A stretch of 64,000 bases of DNA from Deinobacterium chartae (lineage in GTDB: Bacteria > Deinococcota > Deinococci > Deinococcales > Deinococcaceae). The translations under genes were made by a program, and so were the position numbers. The DNA lies in NCBI RefSeq assembly GCF_014202645.1, contig NZ_JACHHG010000001.1:310001-374000 (forward strand), in the 5' to 3' direction. The notes under the pieces were generated by a model. It was not told where the DNA came from and ran no database searches. It saw nothing but the letters and a program-made list of their open reading frames with translations. This document shows, piece by piece, positions 57,371 through 64,000 of the stretch (position 1 is the first letter of the stretch; each line of letters starts with the position of its first letter).

Positions 57371-57394
57371 CGTGACGGCTGCCGGGAGGAACCC

Positions 57395-58300
57395 ATGAAA
57401 CGCACCCTGCTGCTCACCGCGCTGCTGTTCGGCGGCGCCCTGGCTCAGAAGCCGGTCACGGTCGGCTCGAAACTGGACACCGAAGGCTCGTTGCTGGGTC
57501 AGATGATCCTGCTGGTCCTCGAGGACGCCGGCATCCGAACGGTAGACAAGACCATCTTGGGCGACACCAGTGTGGTGCGCAAGGCGCTGCTGGCCGGAGA
57601 GATCGACATCTATCCCGAGTACACCGGAACCGCGCTCAACGTCTTCTTTCCCCGGCAGCAGATCGACGCGGCCGCGTTCAAGGACCCCAAGAAGTCCTAC
57701 GCCACCGCCAAACGGCTCGACGCCGCCAACGGGGTGACCTGGCTCACACCGGCAGCGGCCAACAACACCTGGGCGGTGGCCGTGCCGCGCAAGCTCGCCA
57801 CCGAAAATCGTCTCAAGAGCCTCGCCGACCTCGCCCGCTACCTCAAGGACGGCGGCCGTTTCAAGATCGCGGGCTCGCCCGAGTTCTTCAACCGCGACGA
57901 CTCGTTCAAGGCCTTCGAGCAGGCCTACGGTTTCAAGCTGCGCGCCGACCAGAAGCTTGTTCTGGCGGGTGCCGCCACCCCGCAGACCCAGGCGGCTGCG
58001 GCGCAGGGTGCCAACGGCGTCAACGCCGCCATGGCCTACGGCACCGACGGCAGCCTCGCGGCGCTGGACCTGATTACCCTCAGCGACCCCAAGGGAGCGC
58101 AGCCGGTTTACGCACCTGCCCCGATCGTACGCGACGCCACCCTCAAGGCCTATCCGCAGCTCGCCCCGCGCCTCAACAAGGTTTTCGCCTCACTGGACGA
58201 CGCCACCTTGCAGCGGCTCAACGGGGAGATCGCAGTCGAGGGCAAAAACCCCCGGGACGTCGCCCGCGCCTACCTGAAGGGTAAAAAACTGATTCGATGA
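57395..58300 (+). CDS. Osmoprotectant/glycine betaine ABC transporter, binding protein (OsmF/OpuBC type)
   Basis: 301 residues. Signal peptide TLLLTALLFGGALAQ. The OpuAC fold shows VTVGSKLDTEGSLLGQMILLVLEDAG, GEIDIYPEYTGTALNVFF, WLTPAAANNTWAVAVP and IAGSPEFFNRDDSFKAFEQAYGF; the aromatic residues form the quaternary-amine cage in this family. GGAGGAA precedes ATG 57395. It heads a four-gene operon with ATGA overlaps. Confidence 0.92.
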   Translation: MKRTLLLTALLFGGALAQKPVTVGSKLDTEGSLLGQMILLVLEDAGIRTVDKTILGDTSVVRKALLAGEIDIYPEYTGTALNVFFPRQQIDAAAFKDPKKSYATAKRLDAANGVTWLTPAAANNTWAVAVPRKLATENRLKSLADLARYLKDGGRFKIAGSPEFFNRDDSFKAFEQAYGFKLRADQKLVLAGAATPQTQAAAAQGANGVNAAMAYGTDGSLAALDLITLSDPKGAQPVYAPAPIVRDATLKAYPQLAPRLNKVFASLDDATLQRLNGEIAVEGKNPRDVARAYLKGKKLIR

Positions 58301-59451
58301 ACCGTGTGGCACTGCTGGGCGGCCTGACCCTGCTGGGCGCGCTGACCCTGCCCTGGACCCAGCTGCGGCCCAACCGGCTGGCAGCCGGGGTATTCACCGG
58401 CGTGTGGCAAGCCCCCGCCTGGGGCTGGACCGCACTTCTCCTGGCCACCCTGCTGCTGCTGACCGCCGCACGCCCCTGGACACGCGGCTCTCCCCTGCCG
58501 GCCCTGATCGCCTGTGCCGCCGCCCTGTTCGCGGTGCTGGCCCTGGGCGGCCTGACCCGGCTGGCCCTCGAGGACCAAGGACCGATCGCGCGCGCGAGCG
58601 CCTCGAGCGGCCTGTGGCTGTGGTGGGCGGGCAGTCTGATCGCGCTGCAAGGAGCCCTGAGCGAACACCGTGAACACGGCGGGACTGCCCGGCTACGGGC
58701 AGCGCTGCACGCGCTGTGGCTGGTCCCTGCGGCCCTGTTCGTAGGGGCCGGTGGCTGGGAGGGCTGGTCGGTATGGCGAGAACTGCAAGCGAACGGCGCC
58801 CGCCTGCAGGCCGAAACGCTGCGCCACCTGACGCTGTCGGGAAGTGCTTTGGGTCTGGGCCTGCTGATCGGGTTGCCGCTGGGCATCGCTGCGAGCCGCT
58901 CGCGCAGCGCCTCGGCGCTGGCCTTGGGCGCTACCGGTACGATCCAGACCCTCCCCAGCCTGGCGCTGCTGGGCCTGCTGATCTTTCCGCTGGCCGCCCT
59001 CGCCGAGCGCTTTCCGGCGCTGCGCGCAGCGGGCATCTCCGGCATCGGCAGCGCCCCGGCGCTGATCGCGCTCACGCTGTACGCCCTGCTGCCGATCGTG
59101 CGCAACACGCTGGTCGGCCTGCGCACGGTCAGCCCGGCTGCTACCGACGCCGCGCGCGGCATGGGCATGACCCCGGCACAGGTGCTGCTGCGCGTCGAGC
59201 TGCCGCTGGCCCTGCCGGTCCTGCTCGCCGGCGTGCGCCAGGCGGCCGTGCTCCTGATCGGCGTGACCGCCGTGGCCGCGCTGATCGGCGCGGGAGGGCT
59301 GGGGGTCTTCGTGTTCCAGGGACTGGCCGCCTCCGCGAACGACCTGATCTTGCTGGGTGCCCTGCCCGCCGCGCTGCTGGCCATCGCCGCCGACGCGCTG
59401 CTGCGCGCCCTCGAGGGCAGCCTGGCGCGGAGGTACGGGAGGCCCGGATGA
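58297..59451 (+). CDS. Osmoprotectant ABC transporter permease, long form
   Basis: 384 residues. A N-terminal extension of about 170 residues with four hydrophobic helices (GLTLLGALTLPWTQL and so on) precedes the OpuBB/OsmW permease core. The core has LTLSGSALGLGLLIGLPLGIAASR, TGTIQTLPSLALLGLLIF and the EAA region AARGMGMTPAQVLLRVELPLALPVLLAGV. The extension is as long as the core's partner is short. The EAA-region DNA is identical over 89 bases to the other permease of the operon. ATGA overlaps at both ends. Confidence 0.92.
   Translation: MNRVALLGGLTLLGALTLPWTQLRPNRLAAGVFTGVWQAPAWGWTALLLATLLLLTAARPWTRGSPLPALIACAAALFAVLALGGLTRLALEDQGPIARASASSGLWLWWAGSLIALQGALSEHREHGGTARLRAALHALWLVPAALFVGAGGWEGWSVWRELQANGARLQAETLRHLTLSGSALGLGLLIGLPLGIAASRSRSASALALGATGTIQTLPSLALLGLLIFPLAALAERFPALRAAGISGIGSAPALIALTLYALLPIVRNTLVGLRTVSPAATDAARGMGMTPAQVLLRVELPLALPVLLAGVRQAAVLLIGVTAVAALIGAGGLGVFVFQGLAASANDLILLGALPAALLAIAADALLRALEGSLARRYGRPG
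59143..59231 (+). repeat. 89-bp sequence shared exactly with the second permease gene (copy 1)
   Basis: Identical base for base to 60983-61071. It encodes the EAA loop that docks the ATPase; flanking sequence has diverged. Confidence 0.9.
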
Positions 59452-60518
59452 TCGAACTCCAAAAACTTTGCAAACGCTACGGCAACGCGACGGCAGTCAA
59501 CGGGCTTGATCTGCGCTTCGAAAGCGGCGAGATCACGGTGCTGCTGGGACCGTCCGGTTGCGGCAAGACCACCACCTTGCGCATGATCAACCGCCTGATC
59601 GAACCGAGCGGCGGCACCGTCTTGATCGACGGACAGGACTACCGCACCCTGCCTCCCCAGCAGCTGCGGCGCCGCATGGGCTACGTGATCCAGCAGGTCG
59701 GACTGTTTCCGCACCTGAGCGTGGCGGACAACATCGCCACCGTACCGCGCCTGCTCGGCTGGAACGCACGCCGCATCACCTCGAGGGTGGACGAGCTGCT
59801 CGAGCTGGTCGGTCTGCCTCCCGGCGACTTCCGCCACAAGCGCCCGCACGAACTCTCGGGCGGGCAGGCGCAGCGGATCGGCGTCGCGCGCGCCCTCGCC
59901 GCCGATCCGCCGATCCTGCTGATGGATGAGCCTTTCGGAGCCATTGATCCGCTCGCGCGCGAACGGCTACAGGACGAATTCCTGAACATCCAGCGCCGCC
60001 TGCGCAAGACCGTGGTGCTGGTCACCCACGACATCGACGAGGCGCTGCGGCTCGGGGACCGCCTCGCGCTGATGCGCGCGGGTCGCCTCGAGCAGTTCGC
60101 TCGGACCGACGAGGTGCTTGCCCGCCCGGCCAACGACTTCGTGCGCTCGTTCATCGGCACCGATCACGCCCTCAAGCGGCTGACCCGCCTGCCGGTCACC
60201 CGGCGCATGCAGCCCGCCACCGCCATCTCCGAGGACCACCCGCGCCCCCTCGAGGCGCTGGGCGAGGCCCGCTGGGCCTTCGTGACCGCTCCGGACGGAA
60301 CGCTGCTCGGCTGGGTAGACCGCCGCGACCTCGAGGCGCAGCCCCGGCTGGCCCTGGCGCTGCGCCCTCTCAGCGAAGACGAATGCGTCCTTGAGGAGGC
60401 CAGCGCCAAGGAAGCCCTGAGCCGCATGCTCGCACTCGGAACGGCCAATCTGGCGGTGGTGGACGCACAAAGGCGGTTGCTGGGCCAGGTGAACGTCGCC
60501 ACGCTGGGAGAGGCATGA
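59448..60518 (+). CDS. Osmoprotectant ABC transporter, ATP-binding protein with CBS-like tail
   Basis: 356 residues. Walker A GPSGCGKTT, Q-loop VIQQVGLFPHLS, signature LSGGQAQR, Walker B LLMDEPFGAID and switch VTHDIDEAL. After residue 240 come two CBS-like units (ISEDHPRPLEALGEARWAFVTAPDGTLLGWVDRRDL, and VLEEASAKEALSRMLALGTANLAVVDAQRRLLGQV). CBS tails in OpuA-type ATPases sense ionic strength and gate transport. ATG 59448 and the stop both overlap neighbours as ATGA. Confidence 0.94.
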   Translation: MIELQKLCKRYGNATAVNGLDLRFESGEITVLLGPSGCGKTTTLRMINRLIEPSGGTVLIDGQDYRTLPPQQLRRRMGYVIQQVGLFPHLSVADNIATVPRLLGWNARRITSRVDELLELVGLPPGDFRHKRPHELSGGQAQRIGVARALAADPPILLMDEPFGAIDPLARERLQDEFLNIQRRLRKTVVLVTHDIDEALRLGDRLALMRAGRLEQFARTDEVLARPANDFVRSFIGTDHALKRLTRLPVTRRMQPATAISEDHPRPLEALGEARWAFVTAPDGTLLGWVDRRDLEAQPRLALALRPLSEDECVLEEASAKEALSRMLALGTANLAVVDAQRRLLGQVNVATLGEA

Positions 60519-61273
60519 CTGCGGCCACCCTTGCCCGGCGCAGTCCAGCACGACGGCCGCTGCGCTACGCGGCGGCACTGTTGTGGACCGCGCTGCTGCT
60601 GACCGCACTGTTCTCGCCGCTGCTGGAAACGCTGCTGCGCCCACTCGCTCCCGATCCGTCCCGGGTGCTCGATCCCAGCGGCACGCTGTGGGAACTGACC
60701 CTGACCCATCTGTACCTGGTGGGACTTGCAGGACTGCTGACCGTGCTGGCCGGGGTTCCGCTGGCCGTATTCGTCACCCGCCCGGGCAACGCGGCTTTCC
60801 TTGAACTGACCCAGACCCTGGTGGGTCTGGGTCAGACCGTACCCACCCTGGCACTGCTGGCGCTGGCGGTTCCGGCACTCGGTTTCGGCACGGGTCCGGC
60901 GCTGCTGGGCCTGTGGTTGTACGGCCTGGTACCGGTGGTCGGCAACGCGGTCGCAGGTCTGCGCGGCGTGGACCCGAGCATCACCGACGCCGCGCGCGGC
61001 ATGGGCATGACCCCGGCACAGGTGCTGCTGCGCGTCGAGCTGCCGCTGGCCCTGCCGGTCCTGCTCGCCGGGATCCGCACCAGCTTGGTGGTCAACGTCG
61101 GGACAGCGACCATCGGGGCCGCCCTGGGAGCGGGCGGGTTGGGCGCTCCGATCATCAACGGCCTGTCCGCCCAGAACACCGCGTATGTCCTCGAGGGCGC
61201 TGTGGCCTCGGCCCTGCTCGCGCTGTGGCTCGACAGCCTGTTGGAGCTGCTCGCACCGCCCGAGGCTTCGTGA
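60515..61273 (+). CDS. Osmoprotectant ABC transporter permease, short form
   Basis: 252 residues with about six helices: LWELTLTHLYLVGLAGLLTVLAGVPLAVFVTR, LTQTLVGLGQTVPTLALLALAV, the EAA segment AARGMGMTPAQVLLRVELPLALPVLLAGI and GLGAPIINGLSAQNTAYVLEGA. It pairs with the long permease in the inner membrane. It overlaps the ATPase stop as ATGA. It is convergent with the BTAD regulator at the right edge, 63 bases away. Confidence 0.93.
   Translation: MTAATLARRSPARRPLRYAAALLWTALLLTALFSPLLETLLRPLAPDPSRVLDPSGTLWELTLTHLYLVGLAGLLTVLAGVPLAVFVTRPGNAAFLELTQTLVGLGQTVPTLALLALAVPALGFGTGPALLGLWLYGLVPVVGNAVAGLRGVDPSITDAARGMGMTPAQVLLRVELPLALPVLLAGIRTSLVVNVGTATIGAALGAGGLGAPIINGLSAQNTAYVLEGAVASALLALWLDSLLELLAPPEAS
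60983..61071 (+). repeat. 89-bp sequence shared exactly with the first permease gene (copy 2)
   Basis: Identical to 59143-59231. Direct orientation, 1840 bases apart. Confidence 0.9.
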
Positions 61274-61336
61274 GACCCAGACCCGGCAGCAGAACCCGCT
61301 CTCCCGCGCGCACCTACGGCTTGCTCCAGTGACCGC

Positions 61337-64000
61337 TCAGGGCAGCAAAGGCTGCAACAGGGAGCGCAGTTCGGGCACGGTTGCCTCGAGGACCACCTCG
61401 GCCTCGAGCTCCGCGAGCACCGCTCCGGCCAGCGCGCGGGCCTGATCCGCGCGGCCCAGGCGGTGCAGCGCGCAGGCGTGCAGCGCGCGGGCCGTGCGCA
61501 CGTGCGCCTCGAGGCCGTGAGCCCGGGCAAGGTCCCAGGCCTGGCCGCTCAGGTCCAGCGCCGCTGCGGGTTCCTCGAGGCGTGCGCGCGCCAGCAGCAG
61601 AGCCACCTGCTGGATGGGCGAGTAGGCCGAGGACTCGGCCATGGCTGCCTCGAGATCGGCCCGGGCCTGGTCCGGTTCGCGGCCGAGCAGGCTGCGGGCC
61701 CGTCCGACCCGGGCCCGCAGCCGGAACCCCAGCGGCAGGCCCGGAAAGGCCAGGGAACGCCCGAACGCTTCGGCCGCTGCGCTGAAATCTTCCTGCGCCA
61801 GCAGCAGCTCGGCATGGTAGACCCGGTAAAGCTCGCGGTACCGGGCCTGCGAGCTCTCCTCGGCCAGGCGCAGGGCAACCTCGAAATCGCGCTGCGCCGC
61901 ATCGTAGCGTGCGAGGGCCGTCAGGATTCGTCCCCGCACAACCTTGCTGTATCCCGGATGCAGCAAGACCTCGCCTTCCCGCTCGAGTTCGAGCGCGCGC
62001 GCGATCGCCTCGAGCGCTTCGGACATCTGCCCGACCTCGAAGCGCGAGATGGCGAGATTGCGCGCCGTCACCAGGATTCCGCTGTGGTCCGACATGCCCT
62101 CGAACAGCTCGAGCGCGCGGCGGTGGTAGCGCGCGGCCTCGTCGTAGCGGCACAGGTGGTCGAGGATGATGCCCAAGTTGCTGTAGTTCGCAGGCAGTTC
62201 CTCCTCGGCCCCCAGCGCATCGAGCTGCGCGAGCGCGGCCTCGAGGGCCTCGGCCGCCTCGGCATTGCGGTCTTGCAGCCATAGCGCCATGCCCAGATCG
62301 GCGCGCAGGTTGGCTTCGACGATGGGGTCGCCGTGCGCGAGCCGCGCGCCGTTGCAGGCGGCCCGTTCCGCGCGCACCCCGTCGCCTACATGCAGGTACA
62401 GTTCGCTCTGCCGCTGCCAGGCGAGCGCCTCCTGCAGCGGGGTGCGGGCCGCCTCGAACAGGGCGTTGAGAGCGATCTGATGGGCATCGACATCTCCGAG
62501 CCGTCCCAGCAGCGTGACACAGCGCTCCCAGGCCCGATAGGCCGCGTCCGGGTCCATGGAAGCATACAGGCGGGCCGCGCGGGCATAGAACTCGGCCGCT
62601 TCTTGCAGACGGAAGGCCGCTTCGGCCCGCTGTGCCGCCTCGAGCAGCAGGCGCGCGGCGTGGTCGGGCTTGCCACCGTCATTCCACAGCGCGGCAAGCC
62701 GCGCCGGTTCCGCGCCGTGTTGCTCGAGGACGCGGGCGGCGTTGCGATACAGAACCTGCCGCAGGGACGCGGGCAGCTCTGCCAGAATCACCTCGCAGAT
62801 CAGATCGTGCACGAAAACGTTGCCGCGCACGATCTGCGAGCGCTCGAGCTCTTCCCAGGCTTCAAACAGCACCAGTTCCGAGGTCTTGAGCACCCCGGCG
62901 ACCATCTCGAGGTCAAAATCCCGCTCCAGCACCGCAGCAGCGCGCGCAGCGTTCAGGGCATGCGCCGGAAGGCGTTGCAGGCGGCCACGGATCACCTGCT
63001 GCACCCGGGCCGGGATGGCGGCAGAGCCCGCCGCGTCCCCGTGCTCGAGCGCGTTGCGTACCGTTTCGAGCACGAACATGGGGTTTCCCCCGGTGCGCCG
63101 CTGCAGGTCAAAGGGAAGCCGCAGCGACGGGGAGAGTTCGAGCGTGGCGAGCAACTCGGTGGTGACCGCCTCGGGCAGCGGCTGCAGATCGACCCGGACC
63201 AGCTGCCCTGCGCCGCTGAGGCTGTCGATCATCTGTTCGAGCGCCTCGTTCACGTCCTCGCTGCGGCAGGTCATCAACAGGCGCAGGTCGGTCGCCAGGG
63301 CGGTGCACAGGTAAGCGCAGGCCTCGAGCGATGCCGCGTCCATGAACTGCAGGTCGTCCCAGCACAGGGTCAGGGGCTGGCGAGCCGCAACGAGGCGGTG
63401 CAGAACCGCCCCGGCCTCGAAGAAACGCCGCTTCTCGTCTTCGGAGGTGATCGGTGGCGGACGGTCTCCCAGTTCGGGCAGCAGGCGGGCGATTTCCTCG
63501 CGCACCCAGCCGGGCAGCTCGAGGCCGGGGAAGGTCTCGAGCAGGTGCGCGTACAGCCGGGTCAGACTGGCATACGGCGCCGTACGGTCTCCGGGCCGGG
63601 CGGACCAGAACACGCCCGGCCCGTGGGCAGCCGCAAAATCCTGAGCCAGCCGTGACTTGCCCACCCCCGGTTCGCCCAGGATCATCACGCACTGTCCGGC
63701 TTTCCAGGCCCGTTCGAGCTGTTCCCACTCGCGCTCCCGGCCCACCAGCCGGGGAGGCCGCAGCACGGCGAGCGGCAGCAGCGGACGCGAGCGCAGCGCC
63801 GGAACCGCCGGCCGGGTACCGCGCTGGATCTCCTGCATCAGCGTAACCGTCTGCGGCAACGGCTCTGCCCCCAGTTCCTCGCGCAGGACCGCGCAGCACT
63901 TCTGATAGGCCTTCAGGGCGGCGTTGCGGTCGCCGATCAGGTAGTACAGCCGCATCATCCGAACATAGGCTTCCTCGGACACCGGCTCGAGGCTGATCAG
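61337..64000 (-). CDS. BTAD/AAA-type transcriptional regulator with TPR tail (cut by right edge)
   Basis: About 888 codons are visible and the frame stays open past 64000, so the N-terminal DNA-binding domain is outside. Visible order: the end of the BTAD domain (LEPVSEEAYVRMMRLYYLIGDRNAALKAYQKC); a STAND ATPase with Walker A GEPGVGKSRLAQDF and a Walker-B-like TLCWDDLQFMDA; then about 450 residues of TPR-like repeats (EVGQMSEALEAIARALELE, LARYDAAQRDFEVALRLAEESS). It is a paralogue of the 5249-7285 regulator with a much longer tail. Its convergent position beside the osmoprotectant operon does not by itself imply control of it. The start codon cannot be seen. Confidence 0.88.
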   Translation of the reverse strand: MISLEPVSEEAYVRMMRLYYLIGDRNAALKAYQKCCAVLREELGAEPLPQTVTLMQEIQRGTRPAVPALRSRPLLPLAVLRPPRLVGREREWEQLERAWKAGQCVMILGEPGVGKSRLAQDFAAAHGPGVFWSARPGDRTAPYASLTRLYAHLLETFPGLELPGWVREEIARLLPELGDRPPPITSEDEKRRFFEAGAVLHRLVAARQPLTLCWDDLQFMDAASLEACAYLCTALATDLRLLMTCRSEDVNEALEQMIDSLSGAGQLVRVDLQPLPEAVTTELLATLELSPSLRLPFDLQRRTGGNPMFVLETVRNALEHGDAAGSAAIPARVQQVIRGRLQRLPAHALNAARAAAVLERDFDLEMVAGVLKTSELVLFEAWEELERSQIVRGNVFVHDLICEVILAELPASLRQVLYRNAARVLEQHGAEPARLAALWNDGGKPDHAARLLLEAAQRAEAAFRLQEAAEFYARAARLYASMDPDAAYRAWERCVTLLGRLGDVDAHQIALNALFEAARTPLQEALAWQRQSELYLHVGDGVRAERAACNGARLAHGDPIVEANLRADLGMALWLQDRNAEAAEALEAALAQLDALGAEEELPANYSNLGIILDHLCRYDEAARYHRRALELFEGMSDHSGILVTARNLAISRFEVGQMSEALEAIARALELEREGEVLLHPGYSKVVRGRILTALARYDAAQRDFEVALRLAEESSQARYRELYRVYHAELLLAQEDFSAAAEAFGRSLAFPGLPLGFRLRARVGRARSLLGREPDQARADLEAAMAESSAYSPIQQVALLLARARLEEPAAALDLSGQAWDLARAHGLEAHVRTARALHACALHRLGRADQARALAGAVLAELEAEVVLEATVPELRSLLQPLLP

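Noticed and set aside
61337-63982. A complete gene starting at the internal ATG 63982
   Set aside because: The frame is open to the right edge, and the upstream residues continue the BTAD domain, so the true start is outside the window.

Overview
The window is high-GC bacterial DNA, almost wholly coding, with short intergenic gaps and no rRNA, tRNA, CRISPR or insertion sequence that I can see. The gene set points to the phylum Deinococcota, probably a Deinococcus/Deinobacterium relative. It includes a poxvirus-like topoisomerase IB, a manganese ABC importer, a manganese catalase, SARP/BTAD-type ATPase regulators, a Thermus-like trehalose/maltose importer and a ComZ-like minor-pilin cluster. 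About twenty start codons also sit 5-7 nt after a TANNNT box, the leaderless-promoter layout known from Deinococcus. The species cannot be fixed from this window. A second genome-style signature is the hexamer CTCGAG, which occurs roughly fifteen times more often than base composition predicts.

Layout. 1-5.0 kb (minus strand): a SDR-QueA-like-NTF2-like-GAF series, a small unknown gene, a TauE/SafE permease and an epimerase. 5.2-7.3 kb: a complete BTAD/AAA regulator. 7.3-10.8 kb: an autoregulated MerR-acyl-CoA dehydrogenase-acyl-CoA ligase operon with a 30-bp palindromic operator. 10.9-13.2 kb: a lipoprotein and an ABC exporter. 13.3-17.6 kb: a Mn-type ABC import operon behind a DtxR/MntR-like palindrome; both permeases carry cytoplasmic winged-helix-like tails. 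17.6-20.7 kb: an MFS drug exporter between two HxlR regulators, preceded by a 14-codon leaderless leader peptide and a terminator-like hairpin, which together look like an attenuator. 20.8-27.3 kb: glgC, a large soluble protein with a TolC-like coiled-coil end, a TrmH methyltransferase and typA. 27.3-28.1 kb: a gap whose right half is unusually AT-rich.

28.1-33.7 kb: an MFS protein, a frameshifted GrpB gene, a small membrane protein, truD, a DUF3293 gene and an AlbA_2/ATPase regulator. 33.8-37.2 kb: a sugar ABC importer with a LacI/cre-type operator. 37.3-43.2 kb: a lysozyme-like secreted protein, a PfkB kinase, an HmoA-like protein, manganese catalase, a SDR, two tiny genes and a TPR protein. 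43.2-47.0 kb: a ComZ/PilX-like protein and three prepilins, translationally coupled. 47.3-52.0 kb: topoisomerase IB and an XPB helicase-Bax1/DUF790 nuclease pair. 53.1-56.7 kb: a CstR-like repressor divergent from a CstB-like persulfide dioxygenase-rhodanese, followed by an M28 peptidase and a ThiF-like protein. 56.9-61.3 kb: HU, a structured terminator-like RNA, and a four-gene glycine betaine/osmoprotectant importer. 61.3-64.0 kb: a second BTAD/AAA regulator, cut by the right edge.

Together the genes describe a stress-hardened, naturally competent aerobe: manganese import and Mn catalase, sulfide/persulfide detoxification, osmoprotectant uptake, DNA repair enzymes, drug and electrophile efflux, and sugar and fatty or branched-chain acid catabolism.
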